In this document: positions 1 through 5,823 of the stretch, piece by piece
Layout: the number at the start of each line of letters is the position of its first letter
Numbering within the stretch: the first letter of the stretch is position 1
NCBI GenBank assembly: GCA_030695285.1
Contig: JAUYTF010000366.1
Coordinates: 1-5,832 of the forward strand
Reading direction: 5' to 3'
DNA: 5,832 nucleotides
Source: Eubacteriales bacterium
Lineage (GTDB): Bacteria; Bacillota; Clostridia; Christensenellales; CAG-138
Notes under the pieces: model-generated
Told to the model about the DNA's origin: nothing
Seen by the model: the letters and a program-made list of their open reading frames with translations, nothing else
Database searches by the model: none
Translations under genes and position numbers: made by a program

Positions 1-771
1 AAACACGACGAGCCCTGCGCCGTATACTTTACCGCTCTCGAGCGCTTCAAGCAGGGCGGCTTCGTCCACATTGGTCCCGCGGGAGGTGTTGATGATGATC
101 ACGCGATCCTTCATCATCGCGAGCGCCTCGCGGCTCACGAGCGGCTGGCCGGGCAGCGACGGAACGTGCAGCGAGATGATGTCGCAAGTTTTGAGCAGTT
201 CGTCGATTTCGACATAGCGCATGGTTTCGCACTCCAGCTCCGGCACCTTATAGATGTCGTAAGCAAGCACGCGCATGCCCAGCGCCTGGCAGCGGCGGCC
301 AAGCGCTTGACCGATGCGGCCATAGCCGACGATGCCGACGGTCTTGCCTGTAAGCTCGATGCCCTCATAAGCTTTCTTCTCCCATTTGCCTTCGCGCATG
401 GTGTGCCCCGCGGCGGAGATGAAACGCGCGCAGGAGAACATATGCGCCAGTGCCAGTTCCGCAACCGCGTCCGAGCTGGCCTTTGGTGTGTTGCAAACAG
501 AGATGCCGCGCCCTTCGGCACAGACCTTGTCGATGTTGTCGATGCCCACGCCCGCGCGGATAACGAGCTTGAGCCTGCCGGTCATGCAGGCGGCGGTGAT
601 CTGCGGCTCGCGTACTTTGGTTGCGCTGCGCACGACGAGCACGTCGTAATCCTGCACCGCTTCGCAAAGCGCGTCGGGATCATAAAATTTCATGTCGACC
701 TGGCAACCCTTTGCAGCAAGCGCAGCAATCGCGCTTTTCTCCATGCCGTCGCTGGCAAGAATTTTAATCAT
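1..771 (-). CDS. serA: D-3-phosphoglycerate dehydrogenase, 3' end cut off by window edge
   Basis: SerA oxidises 3-phosphoglycerate to 3-phosphohydroxypyruvate with NAD+, the committed step of serine synthesis in the cytoplasm. The frame is open from the ATG at 771 to base 1 (257 codons) with no stop, so the C-terminus lies outside the window; family members have about 310 to 530 residues. Visible landmarks are RSAT at residues 48-51, the substrate-loop RAGVGIDNID at 72-81, the CNTP-type helix-capping motif followed by SSDAVAE, the Rossmann NAD motif GYGRIG at 149-154 with the acidic ribose-binding D172, and the catalytic Arg R231 in the motif TSRG. The Glu and His of the catalytic triad and any ACT domain are beyond the edge. 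Residue 255 is Val where the family has Asp (GAGLVVF for GAGLDVF). The start is supported by AGAGGAGA at 778-785, 7 bases upstream. It lies 26 bases after serC and is probably co-transcribed with it. Other D-2-hydroxyacid dehydrogenases are similar, but RSAT and the serC neighbour favour SerA. Confidence 0.93.
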   Translation of the reverse strand, partial: MIKILASDGMEKSAIAALAAKGCQVDMKFYDPDALCEAVQDYDVLVVRSATKVREPQITAACMTGRLKLVIRAGVGIDNIDKVCAEGRGISVCNTPKASSDAVAELALAHMFSCARFISAAGHTMREGKWEKKAYEGIELTGKTVGIVGYGRIGQALGRRCQALGMRVLAYDIYKVPELECETMRYVEIDELLKTCDIISLHVPSLPGQPLVSREALAMMKDRVIIINTSRGTNVDEAALLEALESGKVYGAGLVVF

Positions 772-777
772 AGCGTT

Positions 778-785
778 TCTCCTCT
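778..785 (-). promoter_or_regulatory. Ribosome binding site of serA
   Basis: The minus strand reads AGAGGAGA here, ending 7 bases before the ATG at 771. It lies wholly within the 26-base serC-serA gap, so serA can be initiated independently on the shared message. No promoter or terminator fits in this short gap. Confidence 0.8.
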
Positions 786-797
786 ATGCGTTGTTGG

Positions 798-1886
798 TTA
801 CTTGTTCTCAGTTTCAAACTTCTTGAGAAAGTCCACAAGCGCGACCACGCCCTCTTTGGGCATGGCGTTGTAGGTGGAGGCGCGCAGGCCGCCGACACTC
901 TTGTGACCCTTGAGGTTGTCATATCCCGCAGTTTTCGTCGCGGCCACGACCTTTGCGTCCAGCGCTTCGTCGTCGGTCACGAACGGGATGTTCATCAGCG
1001 AACGATATCTCTTTTCCACCGTTCCGCGGAACATTTTGCTCGAATCGAGGAAGTCGTAGAGCACCTTGGCCTTGTCCTCGTTGATCGCCTGCATGGCGGA
1101 AAGGCCGCCGATCTTCTTGAGATGCTTGAACACCTTGCCGCAGACGTAGATCGCCCAGCAGTTCGGCGTGTTGTACATGGAGCCGTTCTCCGCGTGGATG
1201 TCGTAGCGCATGTAGGTAGGCACCCATTCCGGCAGATCCGTACGGATGAGGTCTTCGCGAATGATGACGACCACCATGCCCGCTGGGCCAACGTTCTTCT
1301 GCACGCCCGCGTAGATCAGGCCGTAGTCACTCACGTTGCAGGGCTTGGAGAGGAACATCGAAGACTGGTCGGACACCAGCGTCTTGCCCTTGGTGTTTGG
1401 CAGCTCGGCATAGGTCGTGCCATGGATGGTTTCGTTCTCGCAGATATAGACATAGTCCGCATCCTCGCTGATGGGAAGGCGGCTCACATCGGGAACGTAG
1501 CTGAAATTCTTATCTTTGCTAGAGGCAAGCACATTGACTTTGCCGTATTTCTTGGCTTCTTCGGCGGTTTTCTTCGACCATGCGCCAGTGACGATATAGT
1601 CTGCCACGCCGTTTTTCATCAGGTTCGCCGGAACCATCGCAAACTGGAGCGTTGCGCCGCCCTGGATGAAGAGCACCTTGTAGTTGTCCGGAATGCCCAT
1701 GAGATCACGCAGATCGGATTCGGCTTCGTCAATGATGGTCTGATACACCTTGGAACGGTGAGACATCTCCATGACGCACATGCCGCTGCCTTTGTAATTT
1801 AGCATTTCTGCCGCGACTTCTTCGAGCACCTCAACAGGCATCGTTGCGGGTCCCGCTGAGAAATTGTAGATACGCTCGTAATTCAT
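798..1886 (-). CDS. serC: Phosphoserine aminotransferase
   Basis: SerC is a PLP-dependent class V aminotransferase that converts 3-phosphohydroxypyruvate and glutamate to O-phosphoserine and 2-oxoglutarate in the cytoplasm. The protein has 362 residues from the ATG at 1886, the usual full length. It begins MNYERIYNFSAGPATMP, typical of the family. Other landmarks (numbered from this ATG) are the SHRS motif near 42-45, GGAT at 76-79 for the PLP phosphate, W103, D173 in SDQSSMFLS, the Schiff-base lysine K197 in AGVQKNVGPAG, NTP at 239-241, and GHKSVGGLRAS at 327-337 with the substrate-phosphate-binding His and Arg. All key residues are present. An in-frame GTG at 1895 would add three residues, but it overlaps the AGGAG at 1895-1899, which sits 8 bases before the ATG, so the ATG is preferred. 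serA follows after 26 bases. A near-consensus sigma-A promoter lies about 50 bases upstream, so serC heads the serC-serA operon. Confidence 0.97.
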   Translation of the reverse strand: MNYERIYNFSAGPATMPVEVLEEVAAEMLNYKGSGMCVMEMSHRSKVYQTIIDEAESDLRDLMGIPDNYKVLFIQGGATLQFAMVPANLMKNGVADYIVTGAWSKKTAEEAKKYGKVNVLASSKDKNFSYVPDVSRLPISEDADYVYICENETIHGTTYAELPNTKGKTLVSDQSSMFLSKPCNVSDYGLIYAGVQKNVGPAGMVVVIIREDLIRTDLPEWVPTYMRYDIHAENGSMYNTPNCWAIYVCGKVFKHLKKIGGLSAMQAINEDKAKVLYDFLDSSKMFRGTVEKRYRSLMNIPFVTDDEALDAKVVAATKTAGYDNLKGHKSVGGLRASTYNAMPKEGVVALVDFLKKFETENK

Positions 1887-1894
1887 ACTGCACA

Positions 1895-1899
1895 CTCCT
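1895..1899 (-). promoter_or_regulatory. Ribosome binding site that decides the serC start
   Basis: AGGAG on the minus strand lies 8 bases before the ATG at 1886. The in-frame GTG at 1893-1895 touches this Shine-Dalgarno sequence and has no good one of its own, so the shorter 362-residue product is the better call. Confidence 0.85.
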
Positions 1900-1986
1900 A
1901 AAAGATTTCATTCTGTCAGAAAAGGTATTCCTAATACATTATATCTTCGAAAGTAACGCAATTCAACCGGAAATCTCTAAAAGATT
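1898..1986. repeat. Two 10-bp direct repeats CTAAAAGATT flanking promoter P1
   Basis: CTAAAAGATT occurs exactly at 1898-1907 and again at 1977-1986. The first copy abuts and partly overlaps the serC Shine-Dalgarno sequence; the second lies just upstream of the P1 -35 box. The sequence next to the second copy (AGAGATTT on the minus strand, 1978-1971) could pair over 8 positions, one of them G-U, with AAATCTTT (1908-1901) in a transcript from P2. The repeats are real, but any function is unproven and AT-rich DNA favours chance matches. Confidence 0.4.
1938..1966 (-). promoter_or_regulatory. Sigma-A promoter P1 for serC-serA
   Basis: On the minus strand, TTGAAT (1966-1961) and a perfect TATAAT (1943-1938) are separated by 17 bases, matching the housekeeping sigma-A pattern at 4 of 6 and 6 of 6 positions. 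The predicted transcription start is near 1931, giving a leader of about 45 bases before the serC ATG. It is the best promoter in the window. It points toward serC and lies downstream of the hairpin that closes the transporter operon. Confidence 0.8.
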
Positions 1987-2008
1987 AAGGTTTCAAAATA
2001 CATTTTTA

Positions 2009-2037
2009 TATATATGTTTTTATTGAACACAAATCAA
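2009..2037 (-). promoter_or_regulatory. Possible second upstream promoter P2 for serC
   Basis: On the minus strand, TTGATT (2037-2032) is followed after 17 bases by TATATA (2014-2009). This would start RNA near 2002 and give a leader of about 115 bases. The surrounding sequence is very AT-rich, so such a match could arise by chance; it might instead act as an AT-rich upstream element for P1. One copy of the TTGAACAC repeat (2023-2030) falls inside the spacer. Confidence 0.35.
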
Positions 2038-2084
2038 TATCGAATTATTATCTTTTGAACACTGATTCTTCGAGAATTCAACAC
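2023..2084. repeat. Three spaced copies of TTSAACAC upstream of serC
   Basis: TTGAACAC occurs at 2023-2030 and 2055-2062, and the one-mismatch form TTCAACAC at 2077-2084. Start-to-start spacings are 32 and 22 bases, close to three and two turns of the helix, so the copies face the same side. The array lies about 60 to 120 bases upstream of the P1 -35 box, a possible location for an activator or repressor array. No regulator is recognised from the motif. Confidence 0.35.
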
Positions 2085-2095
2085 GATATCTGTAA

Positions 2096-2133
2096 AAGAA
2101 CCGCGCAGGCTGCCTGCGCGGTTCTTATTTTTT
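2096..2133 (-). terminator. Rho-independent terminator of the transporter operon, bidirectional in form
   Basis: Arms at 2096-2110 and 2112-2126 are perfect reverse complements of 15 bases with a GC-rich core (GAACCGCGCAGG). In practice this makes a stem of about 13 to 14 bp with a 3 to 5 base loop. It begins 20 bases after the stop codon of the last permease gene. Read on the minus strand the hairpin is followed by a short U-rich run (TTCTTTT, partly inside the stem). On the plus strand it is followed by ATTTTTT, which is actually the better U-tract. Its job is most likely to end the transporter message before the serC promoters. Confidence 0.85.
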
Positions 2134-2145
2134 CAGTCAAATCGC

Positions 2146-3129
2146 CTAGCGCTCTTCGCGGAAGTAGGCGATGCCGAGGCTGTGCGGCGGCTGATCCTCG
2201 CGCTTTTTGCGCAGAGCGCCCATAATCAGCACAAACAGCGTCGCAAGGTACGGAAGCATCTTGAAGATTTCCTGCGAGCTTCTTGTGAGCCCAGGAATGT
2301 AGAAGAACAGCCAGAACAGCGCGCCAAACAGATAGCTGCCCCAGATGGCACGGCGCGGCTTCCAAGTAGCGAAGATGACCAGCGCAACCGCGAGCCAGCC
2401 GAGCTTCTCAATGCTGCCGTCGGTAGACCAGGTACCTTTGATGTAGTCTATCGTGTAGTACAGGCCGCCGAGTCCTGAGATGCCTGCGCCGATGCAGGTT
2501 GCGAGGTATTTATACTTCGTGACGCTGATGCCCGCGGCATCCGCGGTCGCGGGGTTTTCTCCGACCGCGCGCAGGTTGAGACCGACGCTGGTTTTGTTGA
2601 TCACCCAACTCACGAGGAATGCAAGGAAGATGGCCAGATACACCATAAACCCGTAAGAGAAGAATATCTTACCAATCGCGCCCAAATCGGAAAGCCCGGG
2701 AATTGTCGTTCGAAAAGCGGTGCTTGTCAGCGCAACGGAAATCTGGCCGACACCGCCTGCCATCTTATTCAGCGTGCCGCCGAAAAGATTGGCTACGCCA
2801 CCGCCAAAGATGGTCAGCGTGAGTCCTGTTACGTTCTGATTGGCTCGCAGCGTGATGGTCAGCACCGCGTAGATCAGACCGCCGAGCATGGCAACGACAA
2901 ACGCCGCAGCAAGCGTGATCAGCAACGAGACAAACGGAATCGGGTTGGCTGCATTGCCCTCGTAGAGAAACGCGCCGATGAGCCCCGCGATGCCGCCAAG
3001 ATACATGATGCCCGGTACGCCGAGGTTTAGGTTGCCGGATTTCTCAGCAAGAATTTCGCCAACCGCGCCGAACAAGATCACGGTGCCAAATACGACGGCA
3101 GCCTGAATTAAGGATATGATCTGCGTCAT
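2146..3129 (-). CDS. BMP-family (nucleoside-type) ABC transporter permease, smaller subunit (YufQ/NupQ-like)
   Basis: This is a 327-residue integral membrane protein of the branched-chain/simple-sugar permease superfamily (the COG1079 type). It would form half of the membrane channel of an importer together with the permease encoded just upstream. Hydrophobic stretches near residues 5-28, 37-57, 66-94, 100-118, 155-177, 208-230, 243-256, 262-280 and 291-307 suggest eight to ten membrane segments. The motif EKSGNLNLGVPGIMYLGG (29-46) matches the conserved N-terminal signature of the family, with GVPG where many members have GLEG. The loop GLNLRAVGENPATADAAG (183-200) fits the cytoplasmic ATPase-coupling segment. 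The ATG at 3129 overlaps the stop of the upstream gene as ATGA and has GAAGGGAG (3144-3137) 7 bases before it. It is the last gene of the operon, with a terminator 20 bases downstream. Nucleosides are the likely substrate by homology to NupQ and RnsD; the sequence alone does not prove this. Confidence 0.9.
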   Translation of the reverse strand: MTQIISLIQAAVVFGTVILFGAVGEILAEKSGNLNLGVPGIMYLGGIAGLIGAFLYEGNAANPIPFVSLLITLAAAFVVAMLGGLIYAVLTITLRANQNVTGLTLTIFGGGVANLFGGTLNKMAGGVGQISVALTSTAFRTTIPGLSDLGAIGKIFFSYGFMVYLAIFLAFLVSWVINKTSVGLNLRAVGENPATADAAGISVTKYKYLATCIGAGISGLGGLYYTIDYIKGTWSTDGSIEKLGWLAVALVIFATWKPRRAIWGSYLFGALFWLFFYIPGLTRSSQEIFKMLPYLATLFVLIMGALRKKREDQPPHSLGIAYFREER

Positions 3130-4238
3130 TTGCCTGCTCCCTTCTTTCCGACACGGAAACGAACTTTGTAATTGATAAAAAATTCGCTACCCAAGATGAA
3201 GAACAGGATGATACCCGTGATCATTTCGGAGACGAAGTCGTTCAGGTCAAATTGAGACGCAATCTCGACTGCGCCCTTTTCGAGAAACACCAACAGCGTA
3301 GAGATGGCGATCATGATAAACGTATTGAATCGCGCAAGCCAGGCGACGATGATCGCGGTGAAGCCCTGTCCGCCTGCCGTGCTGGTGGAGATGGTATGGC
3401 TGGCGCCCGCAACCGCGATGAAGCCCGCAATGCCGCAGATCGCGCCTGAGATCGCCATGGTGCGAATCACGACGCCTTTTACGTTGATCGCCGCATATCG
3501 CGCGGTGTTTTCGCTCTCGCCGACGACCGCGATTTCATAACCCTGTTTACTGTAGCGCAGATACAGATACATGAGCACGGCTACAATGAGCACAATGATA
3601 ACATTCAGCGTATACATCTGCCCGAACACTGGCGGGAACCAGCCGGCTTTTGATGTTGTATTGATGATGCCGACCGTATTAGATCCAAACGGGTTTTCCC
3701 ATTTCGCGACGAAGAAACTCGTCAGCTGAATCGCAATATAGTTCATCATCAGTGTAAAGAGCGTTTCGTTTGCGTTCCAGCGCGCCTTAAAGACCGCCGG
3801 AATCGTTCCCCAAATGCCGCCAGCGATCAGGCTCAGAACGAACATGATGACAAGCAGAGGAAGCGTTGGCATAGTCTTGCCAAGATAGATCATACACGCT
3901 GCGGAAGCAATACCGCCCACGAGAACCTGCCCTTCAGCGCCGATGTTCCAGAAACGCATTTTAAACGCTGGCGCAAGGCCGACCGCGATACACAGCAGCA
4001 TGACGATATCGCGAATGGTAACCCAAATGCGCTTGTTGGTGCCAAACGCGCCCTTGAACATTGCGACGTAAACCCTCAAGGGGTTTAGTTGCGTGAGCGC
4101 ATATATGATCACCGCGCAGACGATCAGCGCGAGTGTGAGGCCAATCAGACGGATTCCAAGCGACTTCCAGAGAGGAACACCATCCCGTTTCGACATGCGG
4201 ACAAACGGCTCATGATGGACGGCTTTGATTTTACGCAT
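3126..4238 (-). CDS. BMP-family (nucleoside-type) ABC transporter permease, larger subunit (YufP/NupP-like)
   Basis: This 370-residue permease (the COG4603 type) is the partner of the smaller permease downstream. After a positively charged cytoplasmic N-terminus (residues 1-25) come hydrophobic segments near 27-50, 74-93, 100-119, 126-150, 161-178, 210-227, 256-279, 293-316 and 336-354. The family motif FWNIGAEGQVLVGG lies at 96-109. The likely ATPase-contact loop GYEIAVVGESENTARYAA lies at 233-250, and GGQGFTAIIVAWLARF at 289-304. The C-terminus is basic (VGKKGAGK). The ATG at 4238 overlaps the end of the ATPase gene by 8 bases (ATGCGTAA). Its purine-rich ribosome binding site, GAAGGAAGGGGGGG, lies inside the last ATPase codons, which implies coupled translation. 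Its own TGA overlaps the next start codon. The family transports nucleosides in B. subtilis, streptococci and lactococci; the exact substrate here is inferred only. Confidence 0.9.
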   Translation of the reverse strand: MRKIKAVHHEPFVRMSKRDGVPLWKSLGIRLIGLTLALIVCAVIIYALTQLNPLRVYVAMFKGAFGTNKRIWVTIRDIVMLLCIAVGLAPAFKMRFWNIGAEGQVLVGGIASAACMIYLGKTMPTLPLLVIMFVLSLIAGGIWGTIPAVFKARWNANETLFTLMMNYIAIQLTSFFVAKWENPFGSNTVGIINTTSKAGWFPPVFGQMYTLNVIIVLIVAVLMYLYLRYSKQGYEIAVVGESENTARYAAINVKGVVIRTMAISGAICGIAGFIAVAGASHTISTSTAGGQGFTAIIVAWLARFNTFIMIAISTLLVFLEKGAVEIASQFDLNDFVSEMITGIILFFILGSEFFINYKVRFRVGKKGAGK

Positions 4239-5772
4239 GGTTCGCCCCCCCTTCCTTCAAATAAGTCATCAGGTATCCGACCTCATCCTTTGTCGTCGAT
4301 CGCGCGTCGACGATATCATTCACGCGGCCTGAGCAAAGCACCATGATCCGGTCGCACAGCTCCAGCAGTACGTCTAGATCCTCGCCGACAAAGATGACGG
4401 AGGCGCCGCGCATTTTCTGATCGCTCAACAGATGATAGATGTTATACGATGTGTTGATATCCAGCCCGCGCACCGCATAGGCGGACATGAGGAGCTTTGG
4501 CTGAAGCGAAATTTCACGTCCCACGAGCACTTTTTGCACGTTTCCGCCGGATAATCTGCGAATGGGCGTATTGATGCCGGGCGTTACGACTTCGAGATCG
4601 CGCACGACGGTCTCGGCGAGTTTTTTCGGGTTTTTGCGGTTTGCAATCGGCCCTTTGCCGTCTCGGTAGCTTCGAAGCATCATGTTGTCGGTCAGGTTCA
4701 TGCTGCCTACAAGACCCATGCCTAGGCGGTCTTCCGGTACGAACGCCAGCGCGACGCCGAGGTTTTTGATCTCGAGCGGGTGCATACCGGATATCTTTTT
4801 CTCAACGCCTTGATCGGTGATAAACGTTATGTTGCTGCAATCGCGGCAGTTCTGTAGGCCCGCAATGGCCTCAAGCAGCTCTTTCTGCCCGCTGCCTGAG
4901 ATGCCCGCAACGCCTAGGATCTCCCCGCTGTATGCGGTGAAGTTTACGTCACAAAGCCTAGCAACGCCGTCTTTGTCGCAAACATTGAGGTTCTTGACGA
5001 TCAGGCGTGGTTTTGGGTTAAACGGCTCGGAGCGCTCGATATCCAGCGACACGGCACGGCCTACCATCATCTCGGTGAGCTTCATGGCGTTGGTTTCCGC
5101 GGTCGGCACATCGCCGATATATTGGCCTTTGCGCAGCACGGCGACGCGGTCGGATATCTCCATCACCTCATGCAGTTTATGCGTGATGATGATGATGGAT
5201 TTTCCATCGTCCTTCATGTTGCGCATTACGCAAAAAAGCTTTTGCGTTTCCTGCGGGGTGAGCACCGCAGTCGGTTCATCGAGAACCAAAATGTCAGCAC
5301 CGCGATACAGCACCTTTACGATCTCGAGCGTCTGTTTTTCGGATACGGACATGTCATACACTTTTTTATCGGGGTCAACAACAAAACCGTAACGGTCGCA
5401 AATCTGCTTGACCGACTCACGCACGCGCTTGAGATCGACAACGACTGTTTCATTTAGTCCCAATATGATGTTTTCTGCGGCTGATAAAACATCTACCAGC
5501 TTGAAGTGCTGGTGAATCATGCCGATGTGCAGGTCGAATGCGTCCTTAGGAGAGGCGATGGTGACGGGTTTTTCGTTGATGGTGATCTCGCCGCTGTCGG
5601 GAAAATAGATACCCGCCAGCATATTCATGAGCGTGGTTTTTCCGCTGCCGTTTTCACCGAGCAGAGAGAGAATCTCTCCTCTATGAATGTCAAGGCAAAC
5701 TTTATTGTTCGCAATCACCTCACCGAAGGTCTTGGTGATGTTGACCATTCGGATCGCTACTGAACTATCCAC
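4231..5772 (-). CDS. BMP-family (nucleoside-type) ABC transporter tandem ATP-binding protein (YufO/NupO-like)
   Basis: This 513-residue cytoplasmic protein holds two fused ABC ATPase domains that would power the two downstream permeases (the COG3845 type). Domain 1 has Walker A GENGSGKT (39-46), Q-loop Q88, a variant signature MSVSEKQ (141-147), Walker B ILVLDEP (161-167) with catalytic E166, and switch H198. Domain 2 has a degenerate Walker A, GISGSGQKE (290-298), with Gln in place of the Lys, then VPEDR (345-349), a good signature LSGGNVQK (407-414), AVRGLD (433-438) where PTRGLD is usual, and GEDLD (463-467) with Glu at the switch-His position. Several of these second-domain changes are usual in sugar/nucleoside-type fused ATPases. 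The start is a GTG at 5772, 8 bases after AAGGGG (5786-5781). The next in-frame ATG (5748) has no ribosome binding site and would remove the first residues. The first gene here of the transporter operon, it overlaps the next gene by 8 bases. The lipoprotein gene normally next to it is expected beyond 5832. Confidence 0.93.
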   Translation of the reverse strand: MDSSVAIRMVNITKTFGEVIANNKVCLDIHRGEILSLLGENGSGKTTLMNMLAGIYFPDSGEITINEKPVTIASPKDAFDLHIGMIHQHFKLVDVLSAAENIILGLNETVVVDLKRVRESVKQICDRYGFVVDPDKKVYDMSVSEKQTLEIVKVLYRGADILVLDEPTAVLTPQETQKLFCVMRNMKDDGKSIIIITHKLHEVMEISDRVAVLRKGQYIGDVPTAETNAMKLTEMMVGRAVSLDIERSEPFNPKPRLIVKNLNVCDKDGVARLCDVNFTAYSGEILGVAGISGSGQKELLEAIAGLQNCRDCSNITFITDQGVEKKISGMHPLEIKNLGVALAFVPEDRLGMGLVGSMNLTDNMMLRSYRDGKGPIANRKNPKKLAETVVRDLEVVTPGINTPIRRLSGGNVQKVLVGREISLQPKLLMSAYAVRGLDINTSYNIYHLLSDQKMRGASVIFVGEDLDVLLELCDRIMVLCSGRVNDIVDARSTTKDEVGYLMTYLKEGGANHA

Positions 5773-5780
5773 ATGTTTGG

Positions 5781-5786
5781 CCCCTT
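5781..5786 (-). promoter_or_regulatory. Ribosome binding site that decides the ATPase start
   Basis: AAGGGG on the minus strand lies 8 bases before the GTG at 5772. An ATG at 5774-5772 overlaps this GTG out of frame (ATGTG), but it reads only five codons before a TAG at 5759-5757. GTG is therefore the productive start. Confidence 0.65.
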
Positions 5787-5814
5787 CTATATTTGATTAA
5801 GACTCGCTGAAAAT

Positions 5815-5823
5815 ATTTTAGCA
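5815..5823 (-). promoter_or_regulatory. Possible extended -10 element before the ATPase gene
   Basis: The minus strand reads TGCTAAAAT, a TG-N extended -10 with TAAAAT matching TATAAT at 5 of 6 positions, about 43 bases before the GTG start. A -35 box would fall just past the window edge and cannot be checked. If a lipoprotein gene lies immediately upstream, this could be an internal promoter or a chance AT-rich match. Confidence 0.25.

Noticed and set aside
166..873. Open plus-strand frame of 235 codons opposite serA and the end of serC
   Set aside because: It crosses two real minus-strand genes and the gap between them, shows no family motif, and has composition typical of antisense reading.
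786..1802. Long open plus-strand frame of 338 codons opposite serC
   Set aside because: It lies wholly opposite a clear, full-length serC, has no recognisable domain, and is rich in His, Val, Ala and Arg as expected from the complement of biased GC-rich codons. It is a shadow frame.
1884..1895. Alternative GTG start for serC at 1895, giving 365 residues
   Set aside because: The GTG overlaps the AGGAG that serves the ATG at 1886, and the SerC family normally begins close to the NFSAGP motif.
1887..2001. T-box or other riboswitch in the serC leader
   Set aside because: The leader from the strong promoter is only about 45 bases, and no T-box consensus, specifier loop or antiterminator pair is visible. 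There is no terminator hairpin between the promoters and serC.
1844..2026. Small plus-strand frame of 60 codons reaching into the intergenic region
   Set aside because: It starts opposite the serC N-terminus and runs through the serC promoter region, with no ribosome binding site and no protein-like pattern.
4231..5772. Possible pseudogene status of the ATPase because of degenerate domain 2 motifs
   Set aside because: The frame is intact over 513 residues and the canonical site (Walker A/B of domain 1 with the domain 2 signature) is preserved. Missing Lys and His in domain 2 are usual in this family.
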